Source of the DNA: a bacterium
Lineage (GTDB): Bacteria; Joyebacterota; Joyebacteria; Joyebacterales; Joyebacteraceae
Assembly (NCBI GenBank): GCA_025782395.1
Contig: JALGZD010000102.1
Coordinates: 28,849-92,848 of the forward strand
Direction: 5' to 3'
Length of the DNA stretch: 64,000 nucleotides
A model generated the notes under the pieces. The model saw nothing but the letters and a program-made list of their open reading frames with translations, did not search any database and was not told the origin of the DNA. The position numbers were made by a program, and so were the translations under genes. Shown one piece after another: positions 27,128 through 36,907 of this stretch (its first letter is position 1; each line of letters opens with the position of its first letter).

Positions 27128-27625
27128 TCATCGCACGGGTGCACCGCTCATCCTGTGTATGTGACAGACGGCCACGGCGAGCGCGTCCGCCTCATCGGCC
27201 TCTAACGTTCCCTGTTCGAGCCCAAGAAGGCGACTCACCATCGAGGCCACCTGATCTTTGGACGCCGCTCCGCTCCCGACGACGGACTGCTTCACAGCTC
27301 GAGGAGCGTACTCGTGGACGGGCAGTCCGGATTGAGCAGCCGCGAGGAGAATCACGCCCCTCGCGTGTCCAAGCTTGAGCACCGATTTCACGTTCTTCGC
27401 GTAGAAAAGATCTTCGACAGCCACCATGTCGGGGTGGTGCGCCTCTATCTGCCGGATGACTTCAGAGTGGATGTGCTGTAGACGTTCTGAGAGTGGTCTC
27501 TCCGAAGAGACTCGGGTGATCCCTGACGAGACCGCCCTCATTCGCCCGTTTTCAAGAGCGACCACGCCGAACCCGGTCACGACGCTCCCCGGGTCGATAC
27601 CCAGAACAATGACGTTCTCGGCCAC
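27128..27625 (-). CDS. ruvC: Holliday junction resolvase RuvC
   Basis: 165 residues from GTG at 27625 (GAGAGGTGGCGAC upstream). The acidic active site is visible: LGIDPGSVVTGFGV, VEDLFYAKNVKSVLKLG, and the C-terminal EADEADALAVAVCH. A dimeric nuclease that cuts Holliday junctions symmetrically. Order yebC-ruvC-ruvA-ruvB on the minus strand is widespread. Confidence 0.97.
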   Translation of the reverse strand: MAENVIVLGIDPGSVVTGFGVVALENGRMRAVSSGITRVSSERPLSERLQHIHSEVIRQIEAHHPDMVAVEDLFYAKNVKSVLKLGHARGVILLAAAQSGLPVHEYAPRAVKQSVVGSGAASKDQVASMVSRLLGLEQGTLEADEADALAVAVCHIHRMSGAPVR

Positions 27626-27698
27626 GTCGCCACCTCTCGTCTCAGGGACGTTTATCCTGTCTCGAGCAACCTCCGCCCGAGGATCGCCCCACGCGTGA

Positions 27699-28454
27699 CT
27701 ACTCCTCGTTCTTGAGGGCCTCGAGCACGTTATCCGGAATGTCAAAATTCGCCGAGACGTGCTGAACATCGTCGTTCTCTTCCAGCGCCTCGATCAGCCT
27801 GAGGACCTTGCTCGCATCATTCTTGTCGAGTTTGACCGTCGTGCCGGGAATGCGCGTTATCTCTGCGTGGGCAACCGCTACTTCGGCTGTGCTGAGCGCG
27901 TCCCGCACGGCGATGAAGTCCTTCGGGTCGGCCGTGATCTCAAAGACGTCTCCTTCCATAGAGATGTCCTCCGCACCAGCCTCGAGCGCGATCTCCATGA
28001 TCCGGTCCTCGTCGTTTCCCTCAACCGGGACCGCGATTATGCCCTTCTGTGAGAAATTCCAGGCCACACTCCCTGTGTCACCGAGATGACCGTCTCTCTT
28101 GACGAGCGTGTGGCGAATCTCTCCGACCGTACGGTTCCTGTTGTCCGTGAGACAGTCTATGATCAGGGCCACACCCGCCGGGCCGTATGCCTCGTAGATG
28201 ACATCCTCGTACGTCACGCCCTCTATCTGCCCCGAGCCTTTCTTGACCGCCTTGTCGATCTTGTCGTTGGGCATGTTGGCGTCGCGGGCGGCCTGAATGG
28301 CTGCCCGGAGTCGGATGTTGATGTTCATGTCCGCGCCGCCCTGACGTGCCGCTACCTCGATCAGACGGGCGTGCTTGTTGAAGATCCTGCCACGCTTCGC
28401 ATCCGTGGCCGCCTTCTTGTGCTTGATGCTCGCCCACTTGGAATGTCCTGACAT
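27699..28454 (-). CDS. yebC: YebC/PmpR-family regulatory or translation protein
   Basis: 251 residues from ATG at 28454 after GGAGGAAC. The opening MSGHSKWASIKHKKAATDAK and later GGADMNINIRLRAAI, YEAYGPAGVALIIDCLTDN are the invariant YebC signatures. The family was described as DNA-binding regulators; more recent work links some members to translation of proline-rich stretches. It stands directly before ruvC, its usual neighbour, and 53 bases after the EF-G paralogue. Confidence 0.97.
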   Translation of the reverse strand: MSGHSKWASIKHKKAATDAKRGRIFNKHARLIEVAARQGGADMNINIRLRAAIQAARDANMPNDKIDKAVKKGSGQIEGVTYEDVIYEAYGPAGVALIIDCLTDNRNRTVGEIRHTLVKRDGHLGDTGSVAWNFSQKGIIAVPVEGNDEDRIMEIALEAGAEDISMEGDVFEITADPKDFIAVRDALSTAEVAVAHAEITRIPGTTVKLDKNDASKVLRLIEALEENDDVQHVSANFDIPDNVLEALKNEE

Positions 28455-28507
28455 ATGTTCCTCCCCCCAGAGAAGCCCTGGCACTGCGCGCGTCTCCCAG
28501 CACCCAG

Positions 28508-30589
28508 CTACTCATCGTCGTCCTGCACCTCGGACGCAGCAACGACCTTCGCCTGTACATCGGCCGGCGTTTCCGCGTAGTGGGAGAACTCCATCTCGAA
28601 GAAACCGCGACCCTGAGTGATCGATCTGAGGTGCGTCGAGTACTTGTATAGCTCTGCCAGCGGAACCAGGGCCTGAACGACCTGGTAACGCCCCTGCTGG
28701 CCGGTCTCGCGGATTCTCCCGCGGCGCGATGAGACGTCGCTCATGACGTCACCGAGGTACTCCTCCGGAACGCCGACCTTGATAAGGTAGACGGGTTCGA
28801 GCAGCACTCCATGCGCATCGGCCACTGCCGTCCTGAATCCGATGGAACCGGCCATTTTGAACGCCATCTCTGAGGAGTCGACCGAGTGGTACTTCCCGTC
28901 ATAGACAGCAACCTTGACATCAACCATGGGGTAGCCCGCTACAACACCCTTTCGCATCCGCTCGATGACGCCCTTCTCGACCGCCGGGATAAACTTCGAA
29001 GGAATCGAGCCTCCGACGATCTCGTTGAGGAACTCGAATCCGGCGCCACGTTCGTTCGGCTCGAGGCGCAACCAGCACACCCCGAATTGGCCGCGTCCAC
29101 CACTCTGCTTCTTGTGTTTCCCTTCGGCCTTCGACGTCTTGCGGATCGTCTCGCGATACGCGATCCTGGGCTTCTCCATCTCGACCTCGACCCCGAACTT
29201 GTCCTTGAGCTTCTCCACCATCACGTCAAGGTGAAGATCCCCAAGTCCGCTGACGATCGTCTGCTTCAGAACCGCGTCGTGCCGAATCGTGAAGGTAGGA
29301 TCCTCTTCGTGGAGCTTCTGGAGCCCCGCGTTTGCCTTCTCCTCGTCACCTTTCGTTTTCACCTTGAGCGCAACCGAGAGCACAGGATTCGGGAACTCGA
29401 TCGGACGAATGAGAACGGGATCCGACTTGGTGCAGAGCGTGTCGTTTGTGTGGGTGTGCTTAAGCTTCACCACGGCGCCGATGTCACCTGCGGACAAGGC
29501 TTCAATATCCTTGCGTTCTCGCCCGACCATCGAGTAGATGGTGCCCATCCGCTCGCCGTCGTCGCACGTTGCGTTGAAGACGTCGTTGCCCGAGCTCACG
29601 CTACCCGCATAGACGCGGAAAAACGAAAGCTCGCCTACATGCTGCTCGGCAACGGTCTTGAAGACCAGCGCCGTGAACGGCGCATTGCTCGTTGCGGGGC
29701 GCGTTTCTTCCTCTTCGCTGCCCGGCTTGGTTACGGCAATCTCAGGTGTGTCGGCAGGTGAAGGCATGAGAGACCCGATCAGGTTCATGAGCGGCTCGAC
29801 ACCCGCGTTTGAGGTGGCGGCCGTTGCCACAACCGGGACTATGGAGACCGATGCGATTCCCGCCCTGAGCCCCTCTCTGATCTCGTCGCTCGTCAGCGCT
29901 TCGTCGCCGAAGAACTTCTCCATCAACGCCTCATCCGACTCCGCCGCGGCCTCGATGAGCTGGTTCCTCAGCTCGGCAACCTCGTCGGCCATGTCAGCCG
30001 GCACATCTTCCTTGGCGTACTTCCCGGATCCATCGTATATGTAGGCCTTCTCCTCGATGAGGTTGACGACTCCCTTGAATCCGTCGGCAGCACCGATCGG
30101 AATCGTCACCGGGATCAGGCGCACTCCCACCGCGCTCGAAAGCTCATCGATGCACTTTCCGTAGTCGGCATGCTCCTTGTCCATCTTGTTAATGCAGACC
30201 AGGCGCGGCCGCTCCAGCCTGTCCAGGAACTGCCAGACCAGCTCAGTCCCCACTTCCACGCCCGCAGGCGCAGCGACGAGCACCACCGCCGAGTCCGCCA
30301 CACGTATGCCGCTTCTGACATCACCGTAGAAATCCGCGTATCCAGGGCAGTCCAGGATATTAATCTTGGTACCGTTCCAGGTGCAGTTGCCGATCCCCAG
30401 ATTGATGGTGATCTCACGTTTCTTCTCGTTCTCCGAGTAATCCAGTGCGGCGGAGCCGTCATCTACGTTCCCCATCCTCGAGATGGCTCCGCTCAGAAAC
30501 AGCATAGATTCGGCGAGCATGGTCTTACCGGCGTCGCCGTGTGCCACAAGGGCTATGTTCCGTATCTTGTCGGGAGATGGAGACTTCAT
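28508..30589 (-). CDS. Elongation factor G-like GTPase (EF-G paralogue)
   Basis: 693 residues from ATG at 30589. Five-domain EF-G layout: GTPase (1-275), domain II (about 310-390), III, IV and V. GTP motifs: AHGDAGKT (G1), DCPGYADF (G3) and NKMD (G4). Canonical EF-G has HIDAGKT and DTPGHVDF, so the catalytic His of G3 is Tyr here and Thr is Cys. This marks the EF-G2/EF-G-like subfamily, some members of which lack ribosome-dependent GTPase activity. No rps or EF-Tu genes surround it, further evidence that it is the paralogue. Function unresolved: translocation under special conditions, recycling or another ribosomal task. Confidence 0.92.
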   Translation of the reverse strand: MKSPSPDKIRNIALVAHGDAGKTMLAESMLFLSGAISRMGNVDDGSAALDYSENEKKREITINLGIGNCTWNGTKINILDCPGYADFYGDVRSGIRVADSAVVLVAAPAGVEVGTELVWQFLDRLERPRLVCINKMDKEHADYGKCIDELSSAVGVRLIPVTIPIGAADGFKGVVNLIEEKAYIYDGSGKYAKEDVPADMADEVAELRNQLIEAAAESDEALMEKFFGDEALTSDEIREGLRAGIASVSIVPVVATAATSNAGVEPLMNLIGSLMPSPADTPEIAVTKPGSEEEETRPATSNAPFTALVFKTVAEQHVGELSFFRVYAGSVSSGNDVFNATCDDGERMGTIYSMVGRERKDIEALSAGDIGAVVKLKHTHTNDTLCTKSDPVLIRPIEFPNPVLSVALKVKTKGDEEKANAGLQKLHEEDPTFTIRHDAVLKQTIVSGLGDLHLDVMVEKLKDKFGVEVEMEKPRIAYRETIRKTSKAEGKHKKQSGGRGQFGVCWLRLEPNERGAGFEFLNEIVGGSIPSKFIPAVEKGVIERMRKGVVAGYPMVDVKVAVYDGKYHSVDSSEMAFKMAGSIGFRTAVADAHGVLLEPVYLIKVGVPEEYLGDVMSDVSSRRGRIRETGQQGRYQVVQALVPLAELYKYSTHLRSITQGRGFFEMEFSHYAETPADVQAKVVAASEVQDDDE

Positions 30590-30657
30590 CTTTGTCCTTC
30601 CGGGCCGAGCCCTCGTCGCTGTCAGTAGTCTTATCACCGCTGCGTATCAAACATAAG

Positions 30658-30686
30658 AAACTACCAGCCCAAAGGCGCTTCGTCAA
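30658..30686 (-). promoter_or_regulatory. Putative promoter of the EF-G-like gene
   Basis: TTGACG (30686-30681), 17-base spacer, TAGTTT (30663-30658) on the minus strand, about 70 bases upstream of the ATG at 30589. The -35 is near perfect and the -10 weak. Confidence 0.5.
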
Positions 30687-30707
30687 CCTGAAACTGCGAC
30701 ATTCCCC

Positions 30708-30736
30708 TTGTCATTGTCCCTCTCGCGTGCTAGCTT
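30708..30736 (+). promoter_or_regulatory. Putative promoter of the PpiD-like gene
   Basis: TTGTCA (30708-30713), 17-base spacer, TAGCTT (30731-30736), about 89 bases before the ATG at 30825; divergent from the EF-G promoter. Confidence 0.4.
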
Positions 30737-30824
30737 TATGTGTTCGGAACAGATTCGGCTTCAACGAGCTGTCTCTACATTCATACAGTCGGTTGAACAC
30801 ACGGTCAATGGGGGGCACTGCCAG

Positions 30825-32654
30825 ATGCTTGGGGCGCTTCGGTCAAATACGAAAATAGTTCTGTGGATAGTCGTCGTAGGCTTTGTCGGCTTTATCTTCG
30901 CGGGATGGGGCAAAGGCGGTCCGCAGTCAGGACAGAGCCCCACAGAGAGAGGCGTCATAGGCACGGTCGATGGCGTCTCCATCAGCTATCAGGATTTCAT
31001 CGAATCATACAGACAGCGTGCCACATCGTACGCAGAGCGATCCGGGTCCGAGATCTCCGAGTCGACGAGGGAGTCGATACGCAAGGAGACCTGGGACAGC
31101 TTCGTCGCTGAGATCCTCATCCAGAACGAGATCGAGCGCCTTGGTATCGACGTACCCAACGATCAGGTCTTCGAACTGCTTTGGAACAATCCACCGGAGT
31201 CCGTCTATCGCTCGGCCTCGTTCCAGGACGAGAACGGCAACTTCGACTTCGGCGTCTACCACCGAGAGATCCAGATGCATCCCGAACGTTGGGAAGGCGT
31301 CGCGACCATGTACCGTGAGACCCTCAAGCGACAGCTCCTGCAGCAGGAGATCCAGGCGGCCGCTCTTGTCACCGACAATGAGCTGTGGACGGCATTCGTT
31401 GCCCAGAATGAGAAGGTCCGGGCTTCATACATTGAGATCAACCCAAGAGCAGTAGACACGTCCGACCTCCTCCCGACCGACGATGAAGCGAGAGCCTATT
31501 TCCACCAGCACCGCGCCGAGTACGAGCGGCCGGAGATGGTCATCCTCAACTACGTCAGCTTCCCCAAGACTCCGAGTGCACTCGACGAGCAGGACATAGA
31601 GCTGCGCCTCGAGGACATTGCCAACGCTGTGCGTGACGGCGAGGACTTCGCCGAGATGGCCAAGACCTACTCCGAGGGTCCGAGCGGACCCGACGGCGGC
31701 GACCTCGGCTGGTTCGGACGCGGGGCCATGGTTCCGGAGTTCGAAGAGACGGCGTTCAGCCTAGATGTCGGTGAAATCAGCGATCCCGTCAAGACGCAGT
31801 TCGGATACCACATCGTCATGGTGGACGACAAGCGCGGGAAGGACGATGACGCAGAGGTATCGGCGCGCCACATCCTGATGAAGCTGAGGGCCAGTGAGGA
31901 GACCCTGGTTGAACTCGAGGACAGCTGCTCAGCGATCGCGGTGCAGGCCAAGTCCGATGGCCTCGCGGTGGCGGCGGAGTCGGCAGGCGTTGAGATGAGC
32001 GCCACTCCACCGTTCGCCAACGACAGGTTCATTCCCAGGATCGGAAACGTCCGCCCGGCAGTCGTGTTTGCCTTTGACAACGAGGTCGATACCGTCTTCG
32101 GTCCGTACTCAACGCCCGAAGCGTACTACGTGTTCGAGATCGCCGAGAGGATTCCCCAGAACCTTCCGACCTACGATGAACTCACCGAAGAGGCGGAAGC
32201 TTCCGGGAGAGACCATCCGGCGCAGGTCGCACTGATCTACGAACGCCAGAAGGACCGAGCATCCACCCTGGCCGCCGACGTGGCGGCCGCAGCAGCGTCC
32301 GGGGCCACACTGAACGAGGCAGCGGTTCGGTACGAACAAGATGTGAAATCCACCAACATCTTCAGCCGCACGGACTACGTCCCGACCATCGGCCGCGTAA
32401 ATGGATTCATCGGTGCGAGCTTCGGCCTTACTCCGGGACAGACGAGCGGCGTCGTCACCGTCGACGATCCGACAAGGTACTATGTCATTCGGGTCGAGGA
32501 GAAAGTCGCTGCCAGCCAGCAGCTGTTTGCCGAACAGCGGGATGATCTCAGGATGCAGCTGGTGCAGAACAAGCGTATGCAACTCTTCGCGGCTTGGCTC
32601 GAGGGACTCAGGAGTCGCGCCGAGATCGACGACTATCGCGACATGTACCTCTAG
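30825..32654 (+). CDS. Membrane-anchored peptidyl-prolyl isomerase, PpiD/SurA type
   Basis: 609 residues from ATG at 30825, nine bases after GGGGGG. One N-terminal membrane helix (about residues 11-28), a SurA-N domain (about 45-190) and a parvulin domain (about 225-340; [40 protein letters not shown]). A second, diverged parvulin-like region begins at SARHILMKL. PpiD-like proteins are inner-membrane periplasmic chaperones near the Sec exit, useful for the many exported proteins here. It converges with the LytR_C gene; the stops share the palindrome CTAG (32651-32654). Confidence 0.92.
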   Translation: MLGALRSNTKIVLWIVVVGFVGFIFAGWGKGGPQSGQSPTERGVIGTVDGVSISYQDFIESYRQRATSYAERSGSEISESTRESIRKETWDSFVAEILIQNEIERLGIDVPNDQVFELLWNNPPESVYRSASFQDENGNFDFGVYHREIQMHPERWEGVATMYRETLKRQLLQQEIQAAALVTDNELWTAFVAQNEKVRASYIEINPRAVDTSDLLPTDDEARAYFHQHRAEYERPEMVILNYVSFPKTPSALDEQDIELRLEDIANAVRDGEDFAEMAKTYSEGPSGPDGGDLGWFGRGAMVPEFEETAFSLDVGEISDPVKTQFGYHIVMVDDKRGKDDDAEVSARHILMKLRASEETLVELEDSCSAIAVQAKSDGLAVAAESAGVEMSATPPFANDRFIPRIGNVRPAVVFAFDNEVDTVFGPYSTPEAYYVFEIAERIPQNLPTYDELTEEAEASGRDHPAQVALIYERQKDRASTLAADVAAAAASGATLNEAAVRYEQDVKSTNIFSRTDYVPTIGRVNGFIGASFGLTPGQTSGVVTVDDPTRYYVIRVEEKVAASQQLFAEQRDDLRMQLVQNKRMQLFAAWLEGLRSRAEIDDYRDMYL

Positions 32655-33079
32655 TCGAGAAAGCGCTCGTAGTCCTTCCCGACTATCACCACCACATCTT
32701 CCAGGGGCGTCTCCTGGATCTGTTGGATGACGTTCCCGGTCTTCACATTCCTGGCGACGTTCAGGGCGCTACCCATGTCGCCCGCTCTGTCGACGACAAT
32801 CGTCTCGCTGTAGTCGAAGGCGTCGGCGTTGCGGTAGTCGACAACGTCGAACCCGAGCGCCCTCAGCTGCCTGGCCGCTTTCTGGCCTACTCCACTTACG
32901 CCGCAGCCGTTCAGAACCAGCACGGTGACGGGTCTTTCCCGTGATGCCCGCGGGGCAAAGAGGCCATAGATACTGAACCCCAGGTAGATGATGCCTGCCA
33001 TCAGCACCAGCACGACGGCGCTGTAGAGCACCGAAGCCCGGCTCTTCTTTCGCCCGCGTTTGCCTCTCTGGGTCGCCAA
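32651..33079 (-). CDS. Membrane protein with LytR C-terminal domain
   Basis: 142 residues, TTG start at 33079 with GGGGAG upstream. A basic cytoplasmic start ([11 protein letters not shown]), one membrane helix (about 17-38) and a LytR_C domain (about 50-140: [29 protein letters not shown] in segments, ending [12 protein letters not shown]). The domain is usually attached to LytR-CpsA-Psr phosphotransferases but occurs alone here. It probably sits at the cell wall side of the membrane; function unknown. Last gene of the pan/fol operon, three bases after the HIT gene. Confidence 0.85.
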   Translation of the reverse strand: MATQRGKRGRKKSRASVLYSAVVLVLMAGIIYLGFSIYGLFAPRASRERPVTVLVLNGCGVSGVGQKAARQLRALGFDVVDYRNADAFDYSETIVVDRAGDMGSALNVARNVKTGNVIQQIQETPLEDVVVIVGKDYERFLD

Positions 33080-33082
33080 CCT

Positions 33083-33565
33083 CTACTCCCCGTCCAGATG
33101 GCCCAATAGACGTGCGAATGTCTCATCCAGAAGCTCAGGGAGCACCCTCGTCCGGCCGACGACGGGCATGAAGTTGGTGTCCCCTTCCCAGCGCGGAACG
33201 ATGTGGACGTGCGCGTGGCCCGGCACACCCGCCCCCGCGCAGTGACCCATGTTGATCCCGATATTCATGCCCTGAGGATCATACGCTCGCATGAGAACGG
33301 CCTCGGCCCCGGCAACCGTCTCCACAAGATCGGCACGCTCCGACCGGCTGAGCTCGTTCAGAGACGCGGCGTGCCGGAAAGGCGCGATCATGAGATGCCC
33401 ATTGTTGTAAGGATAGGCATTCAACATGATGAACGAGTGCTCCGATCTCAGCAGGATGAAGTTCTTCCTGTCGTCGTTCTCCGCCGGCTTGTCACAGAAG
33501 ATGCAACCATCAACCTTGTCCGACATGAGGTACTCCATCCTCCAGGGCGCCCACAGCCTGTCCAT
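33083..33565 (-). CDS. HIT-family nucleotide hydrolase/phosphorylase
   Basis: 160 residues. The triad HAHVHIVPRW (about residues 96-105) carries the catalytic middle His; a CIFC pair at about 21-24 is the zinc ligand set seen in GalT-like/Ap4A-phosphorylase HIT proteins. The N-terminal RLWAPWRMEY is typical of this bacterial subgroup. Likely substrate: Ap4A or other adenylylated nucleotides. The ATG at 33565 overlaps the panC stop by one base. Confidence 0.92.
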   Translation of the reverse strand: MDRLWAPWRMEYLMSDKVDGCIFCDKPAENDDRKNFILLRSEHSFIMLNAYPYNNGHLMIAPFRHAASLNELSRSERADLVETVAGAEAVLMRAYDPQGMNIGINMGHCAGAGVPGHAHVHIVPRWEGDTNFMPVVGRTRVLPELLDETFARLLGHLDGE

Positions 33566-34413
33566 TACTCTGCTCCGAGAATAACGTTGTCTATGAGGCG
33601 TGTCTTCCCGACAAACACCGCCAGTGCCAGCATGACGCCTTCCCCGGCATCGTCCACATCCTCGAGCGTGCGCGCATCAACCGCGGCTATGTATTGTATA
33701 TCAGTGGTCTCTTTGGCCTCGATCATCTCTCGCATCTCCGAGACGATTCGCTCGACGTTCCTCTCCCCCGCGCCGTACCGGCTCACTGCATGCTTGAGCG
33801 ACTCGAAGAGAACGACCGCGTCGCGTCTCTCGCCCCCGGAGAGATACGCGTTCCGGGAACTCATGGCGAGCCCGTCGGGCTCCCTGACAATCGGCGACCT
33901 GACGATCTCAACGCCCATCTCGAGGTCGGCAACCATCCGCTCGATGACTGCGACCTGCTGGCCGTCCTTCTGTCCGAAGACGGCAAGATGAGGTCTCACT
34001 ATGCTGAAGAGCTTCGCGACCACCGTGCAGACGCCGTCGAAATGCCCGGGGCGAAAGGCTCCGCAGAGCCTCTCGGTCAGACCGGAGACACAGACCCGCG
34101 TCGCGCTGCTCGCGGGATACATGTCATCGACCTCGGGCGCGAAGATGATGTCACAACCAGCCGCCTGAGCCAGCTCGCTGTCCCGTTCGAGATCCCTGGG
34201 GTAGGTGTCGAAATCCTCGGATGGCCCAAACTGCGTCGGGTTGACGAAAATGCTCACGACGACGACGTTCGCTCGCGCATCCGCCTGCCGTATGAGACTC
34301 AGATGGCCTTCGTGCAGAGCCCCCATCGTAGGAACGAGAGCGACCGTGCGGCCCCCTCGTCTGAGGGATCCGGCCGCTCGCTTCATCTCGACGATGGAGG
34401 TCACAGTCTCCAC
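33565..34413 (-). CDS. panC: Pantothenate synthetase
   Basis: 282 residues from GTG at 34413. HIGH-type motif PTMGALHEGHLSLI, VVSIFVNPTQF, and FGQKDGQQVAVIERMV with KMSKS-like SSRN segment are standard. It condenses pantoate and beta-alanine with ATP. Ten bases downstream of panB. Confidence 0.97.
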   Translation of the reverse strand: METVTSIVEMKRAAGSLRRGGRTVALVPTMGALHEGHLSLIRQADARANVVVVSIFVNPTQFGPSEDFDTYPRDLERDSELAQAAGCDIIFAPEVDDMYPASSATRVCVSGLTERLCGAFRPGHFDGVCTVVAKLFSIVRPHLAVFGQKDGQQVAVIERMVADLEMGVEIVRSPIVREPDGLAMSSRNAYLSGGERRDAVVLFESLKHAVSRYGAGERNVERIVSEMREMIEAKETTDIQYIAAVDARTLEDVDDAGEGVMLALAVFVGKTRLIDNVILGAE

Positions 34414-34423
34414 GGCACGTTCC

Positions 34424-35227
34424 TCAGTAGCACTCTTCGTCGCTCGGATAGCTTCCCGATTTCACATCCGCCACGTAGCGTCCCACAGCATCCTCGACGA
34501 CCGATCCCGCATCCGCGTAGATCCGCACGAACCTGGCCGGTCGCCCCTCCGTGTACTCCAGGATATCATTCACGACCAGCACCTGCCCGTCGCAGTCCGG
34601 ACCGGCTCCGATACCGATAGTGGGGATAGAAAGCATCTCCGTGATCCGGCGGCCCAGTTCACGGGGCATCGCCTCCAACACGACCGAGAAACACCCGGCC
34701 TCCTCGACGGCGCGCGCGTCGCGGAGCAGGCTGTCCCTTGCCTCCTCGTCCTTCCCCTGAACGCGATAGCCTCCGAACTCGTGAACCGACTGCGGGGTCA
34801 ATCCTATGTGACCCATCACCGGGATGCCGGCGTCGACGACAGCACGGAGCTTGTCGGCAACCCTCACTCCGCCCTCAAGCTTCACGGCCTGTGCCCCACC
34901 GTCCTTGACGAAACGGCCGGCCGCCCTCACGGCGTCCCCAACGTCCGCCTGATACGACATGAAAGGCAGATCACCGACCACAAGGGCCCGCGACTTCGCG
35001 CGAACGACCGCAGCCGTCAGCATCACCATCTCATCGACGGTCACGGGAAGCGTGCTTTCGTGACCGAGTACGACCATCGCTGCCGAGTCGCCGACCAGGA
35101 TGATGTCGACTCCAGCTCCGTCGATGATCCTAGCCGTCATATAATCGTAGGCGGTAAGGACGGCGATTCTCTCGCCGCTTCGTTTCATCGCGGTTATCGC
35201 GGGAGCCGTGAGCTTCTTGCGTGCCAT
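34424..35227 (-). CDS. panB: Ketopantoate hydroxymethyltransferase
   Basis: 267 residues. Motifs LTAYDYMTARIID, DIILVGDSAAMVVLGH, DLPFMSYQ, VMGHIGLTPQSVH and IGIGAGPDCDGQVLV are the family signatures (Mg-binding Asp, catalytic Glu). Uses methylene-tetrahydrofolate to make ketopantoate, which links it to the folate genes upstream. ATG at 35227, 72 bases after the nucleoside kinase gene. Confidence 0.97.
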   Translation of the reverse strand: MARKKLTAPAITAMKRSGERIAVLTAYDYMTARIIDGAGVDIILVGDSAAMVVLGHESTLPVTVDEMVMLTAAVVRAKSRALVVGDLPFMSYQADVGDAVRAAGRFVKDGGAQAVKLEGGVRVADKLRAVVDAGIPVMGHIGLTPQSVHEFGGYRVQGKDEEARDSLLRDARAVEEAGCFSVVLEAMPRELGRRITEMLSIPTIGIGAGPDCDGQVLVVNDILEYTEGRPARFVRIYADAGSVVEDAVGRYVADVKSGSYPSDEECY

Positions 35228-35299
35228 CCCTCTATCCGATCCGTGGTCCCCCAGGCAGCCTTCGCACTCATCTTGAGGGAAAGCCCCGCGCGGACGCCC

Positions 35300-35944
35300 C
35301 TATCCCCTCGTGCCGATGGGAACGTAGTACGCAGTCCCCGCAGCGTGTTCTTCTATCTCCTTCGAGAGTTCCTCAAAATCGGACGAGTTCTCGACGAAGT
35401 CGATGTCGTTCGTGTTGACGACGATGAGAGGGGTGTCGTCGTAGTGGAAAAAGAAGTAATTATACGCCTCATTGAGAGCGCTGATGTACTCCTTCGACAT
35501 GTCGCGCTCGAACTCCCGTCCGCGCTTGCGGATGCGCTCCATGAGAACCTCGGTGGACGCCTGAAGATAGACCACCACGTCCGGTTTCGGGATGTCGCGC
35601 TCGACCATGTCGGCCAGCCGCGAGTAGAGGGCCAGCTCATTGTCATCAAGGGTGAGGTTCGCGAAGATCCGGTCCTTGGCGAAGAGATAGTCTGAGACGA
35701 CTCGTTCCATGAAGAGATCAAATTGCTTGAGCTCGAGCTGCTGCTTGTGTCGCGACAGCAGGAAGAAAAGCTGCGTCTGGAACGCATACCCCCGCATGTC
35801 GGAATAGAACTTCGCGATGAACGGGTTCTCCTCCACGACCTCCAGCTTGAGGTGAGCACCCCAAGTCTTCGAGAGGAGCGTCGCAAGGGTGGTCTTGCCG
35901 GCGCCGATCACACCCTCGATCGCTACGTAGTTCTTCTTCGACAA
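35300..35944 (-). CDS. Deoxynucleoside kinase (dAdo/dGuo kinase family)
   Basis: 214 residues, TTG start at 35944 with AGGAGG upstream. P-loop IEGVIGAGKTT at the N-terminus, the substrate Glu in VVEENPF, the MERVVSDYLFAK segment in place of the DRS motif, and the lid arginines IRKRGREFER. It phosphorylates purine deoxynucleosides in salvage. It overlaps the end of folK by 22 bases, so the two are co-translated. Confidence 0.9.
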   Translation of the reverse strand: MSKKNYVAIEGVIGAGKTTLATLLSKTWGAHLKLEVVEENPFIAKFYSDMRGYAFQTQLFFLLSRHKQQLELKQFDLFMERVVSDYLFAKDRIFANLTLDDNELALYSRLADMVERDIPKPDVVVYLQASTEVLMERIRKRGREFERDMSKEYISALNEAYNYFFFHYDDTPLIVVNTNDIDFVENSSDFEELSKEIEEHAAGTAYYVPIGTRG

Positions 35945-36462
35945 ATCGCCTCCTGTTGATCCGGCCAGGGCGGGTCACCGGCCCACACCACATCGCCGGC
36001 CGCCCTCACGAGATCCTGAAGCAATTCAGCCGGAGTGTTCTCTTCACCCGGGATCGTGGCGTTGGGAGCGATCTCCGCCAGCGGCACAAGCACAAAGGCG
36101 CGTTCCATCAGTCCTGGATGCGGAATCGTCAGATCGTCCGACGCCTCGGAGACATCCCCGAAGAGCAGAAGGTCCAGATCGATCGTCCTCGGCCCCCAGC
36201 GGACACCCCGGAACCGACCAAGACGCTGTTCTATCGCCAGGAGCTTCCGGAGAAGGCCACGGGGCTTGTCCTGTGTTTCGATCTCGGCGACCGCGTTCAG
36301 GAAGGACGGCTGGTCAGTTATGCCCACCGGAACCGTCTCGTACAGGGACGAGACCCGCACCACACGGTTTCGTTCAAGCGCGTCCATCTCTGCGAGCGCC
36401 GCCGCGATGTAGCCTACGCGGTCGCCCTGGTTGGAACCGACACCGATCCAGGTTCTTGTCAT
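35923..36462 (-). CDS. folK: 2-amino-4-hydroxy-6-hydroxymethyldihydropteridine pyrophosphokinase
   Basis: 179 residues. The N-terminal IGVGSNQGDR and central RWGPRTIDLDLLLFGD motifs (metal-binding Asp pair) are diagnostic, as is IPHPGLMERAFVLVPLAEIAP. It follows folB by eight bases, giving successive steps of folate synthesis. Confidence 0.96.
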   Translation of the reverse strand: MTRTWIGVGSNQGDRVGYIAAALAEMDALERNRVVRVSSLYETVPVGITDQPSFLNAVAEIETQDKPRGLLRKLLAIEQRLGRFRGVRWGPRTIDLDLLLFGDVSEASDDLTIPHPGLMERAFVLVPLAEIAPNATIPGEENTPAELLQDLVRAAGDVVWAGDPPWPDQQEAICRRRTT

Positions 36463-36470
36463 GATCCCTG

Positions 36471-36833
36471 TTACCTGCTGTGGATTACCTCTACCTCTAC
36501 GTGATCGATCGACCCCGCGATAGGAACGCTCGGCTTCCGGATGCGGACAAGAACCTCGATCACATCGAACTTTTCGAGTATGTCCCTTGCGATCTTGTCG
36601 GCCATCGCCTCAAGAAGATGATACCTCTCGTTCACTACCTCGGCCTCCACGAGCCTGTAGACGGCTTCGTAGTTGACCGTCTTCTTCATATCATCAGTGG
36701 CCACAGCTTCTGCGAGATCGGCACGAATCTCGACGTCGATTTCGAATCGCTGTCCAAGCTCGCGCTCGTTCTCAGATGCCCCGTGGTAGCCGTACAACCG
36801 GATATTCGCAAGCGATACCGTGTATTCAGCCAT
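36471..36833 (-). CDS. folB: Dihydroneopterin aldolase
   Basis: 120 residues, normal length. YGYHGASENERELGQRFE (active-site Glu region) at the N-terminus, YEAVYRLVEAEV, and LLEAMADKIARDIL then VRIRKPSVPIAG with the conserved Lys-Pro. It cleaves dihydroneopterin to the FolK substrate. Directly upstream of folK, 74 bases after the aminotransferase. Confidence 0.96.
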   Translation of the reverse strand: MAEYTVSLANIRLYGYHGASENERELGQRFEIDVEIRADLAEAVATDDMKKTVNYEAVYRLVEAEVVNERYHLLEAMADKIARDILEKFDVIEVLVRIRKPSVPIAGSIDHVEVEVIHSR

Positions 36834-36907
36834 GTCCGATCACCTCCAATGCGCCGGTTTCCCTCGGTGCCACGCGCCGCCAGACAGCAGAACCTTCTGC
36901 AGACACA

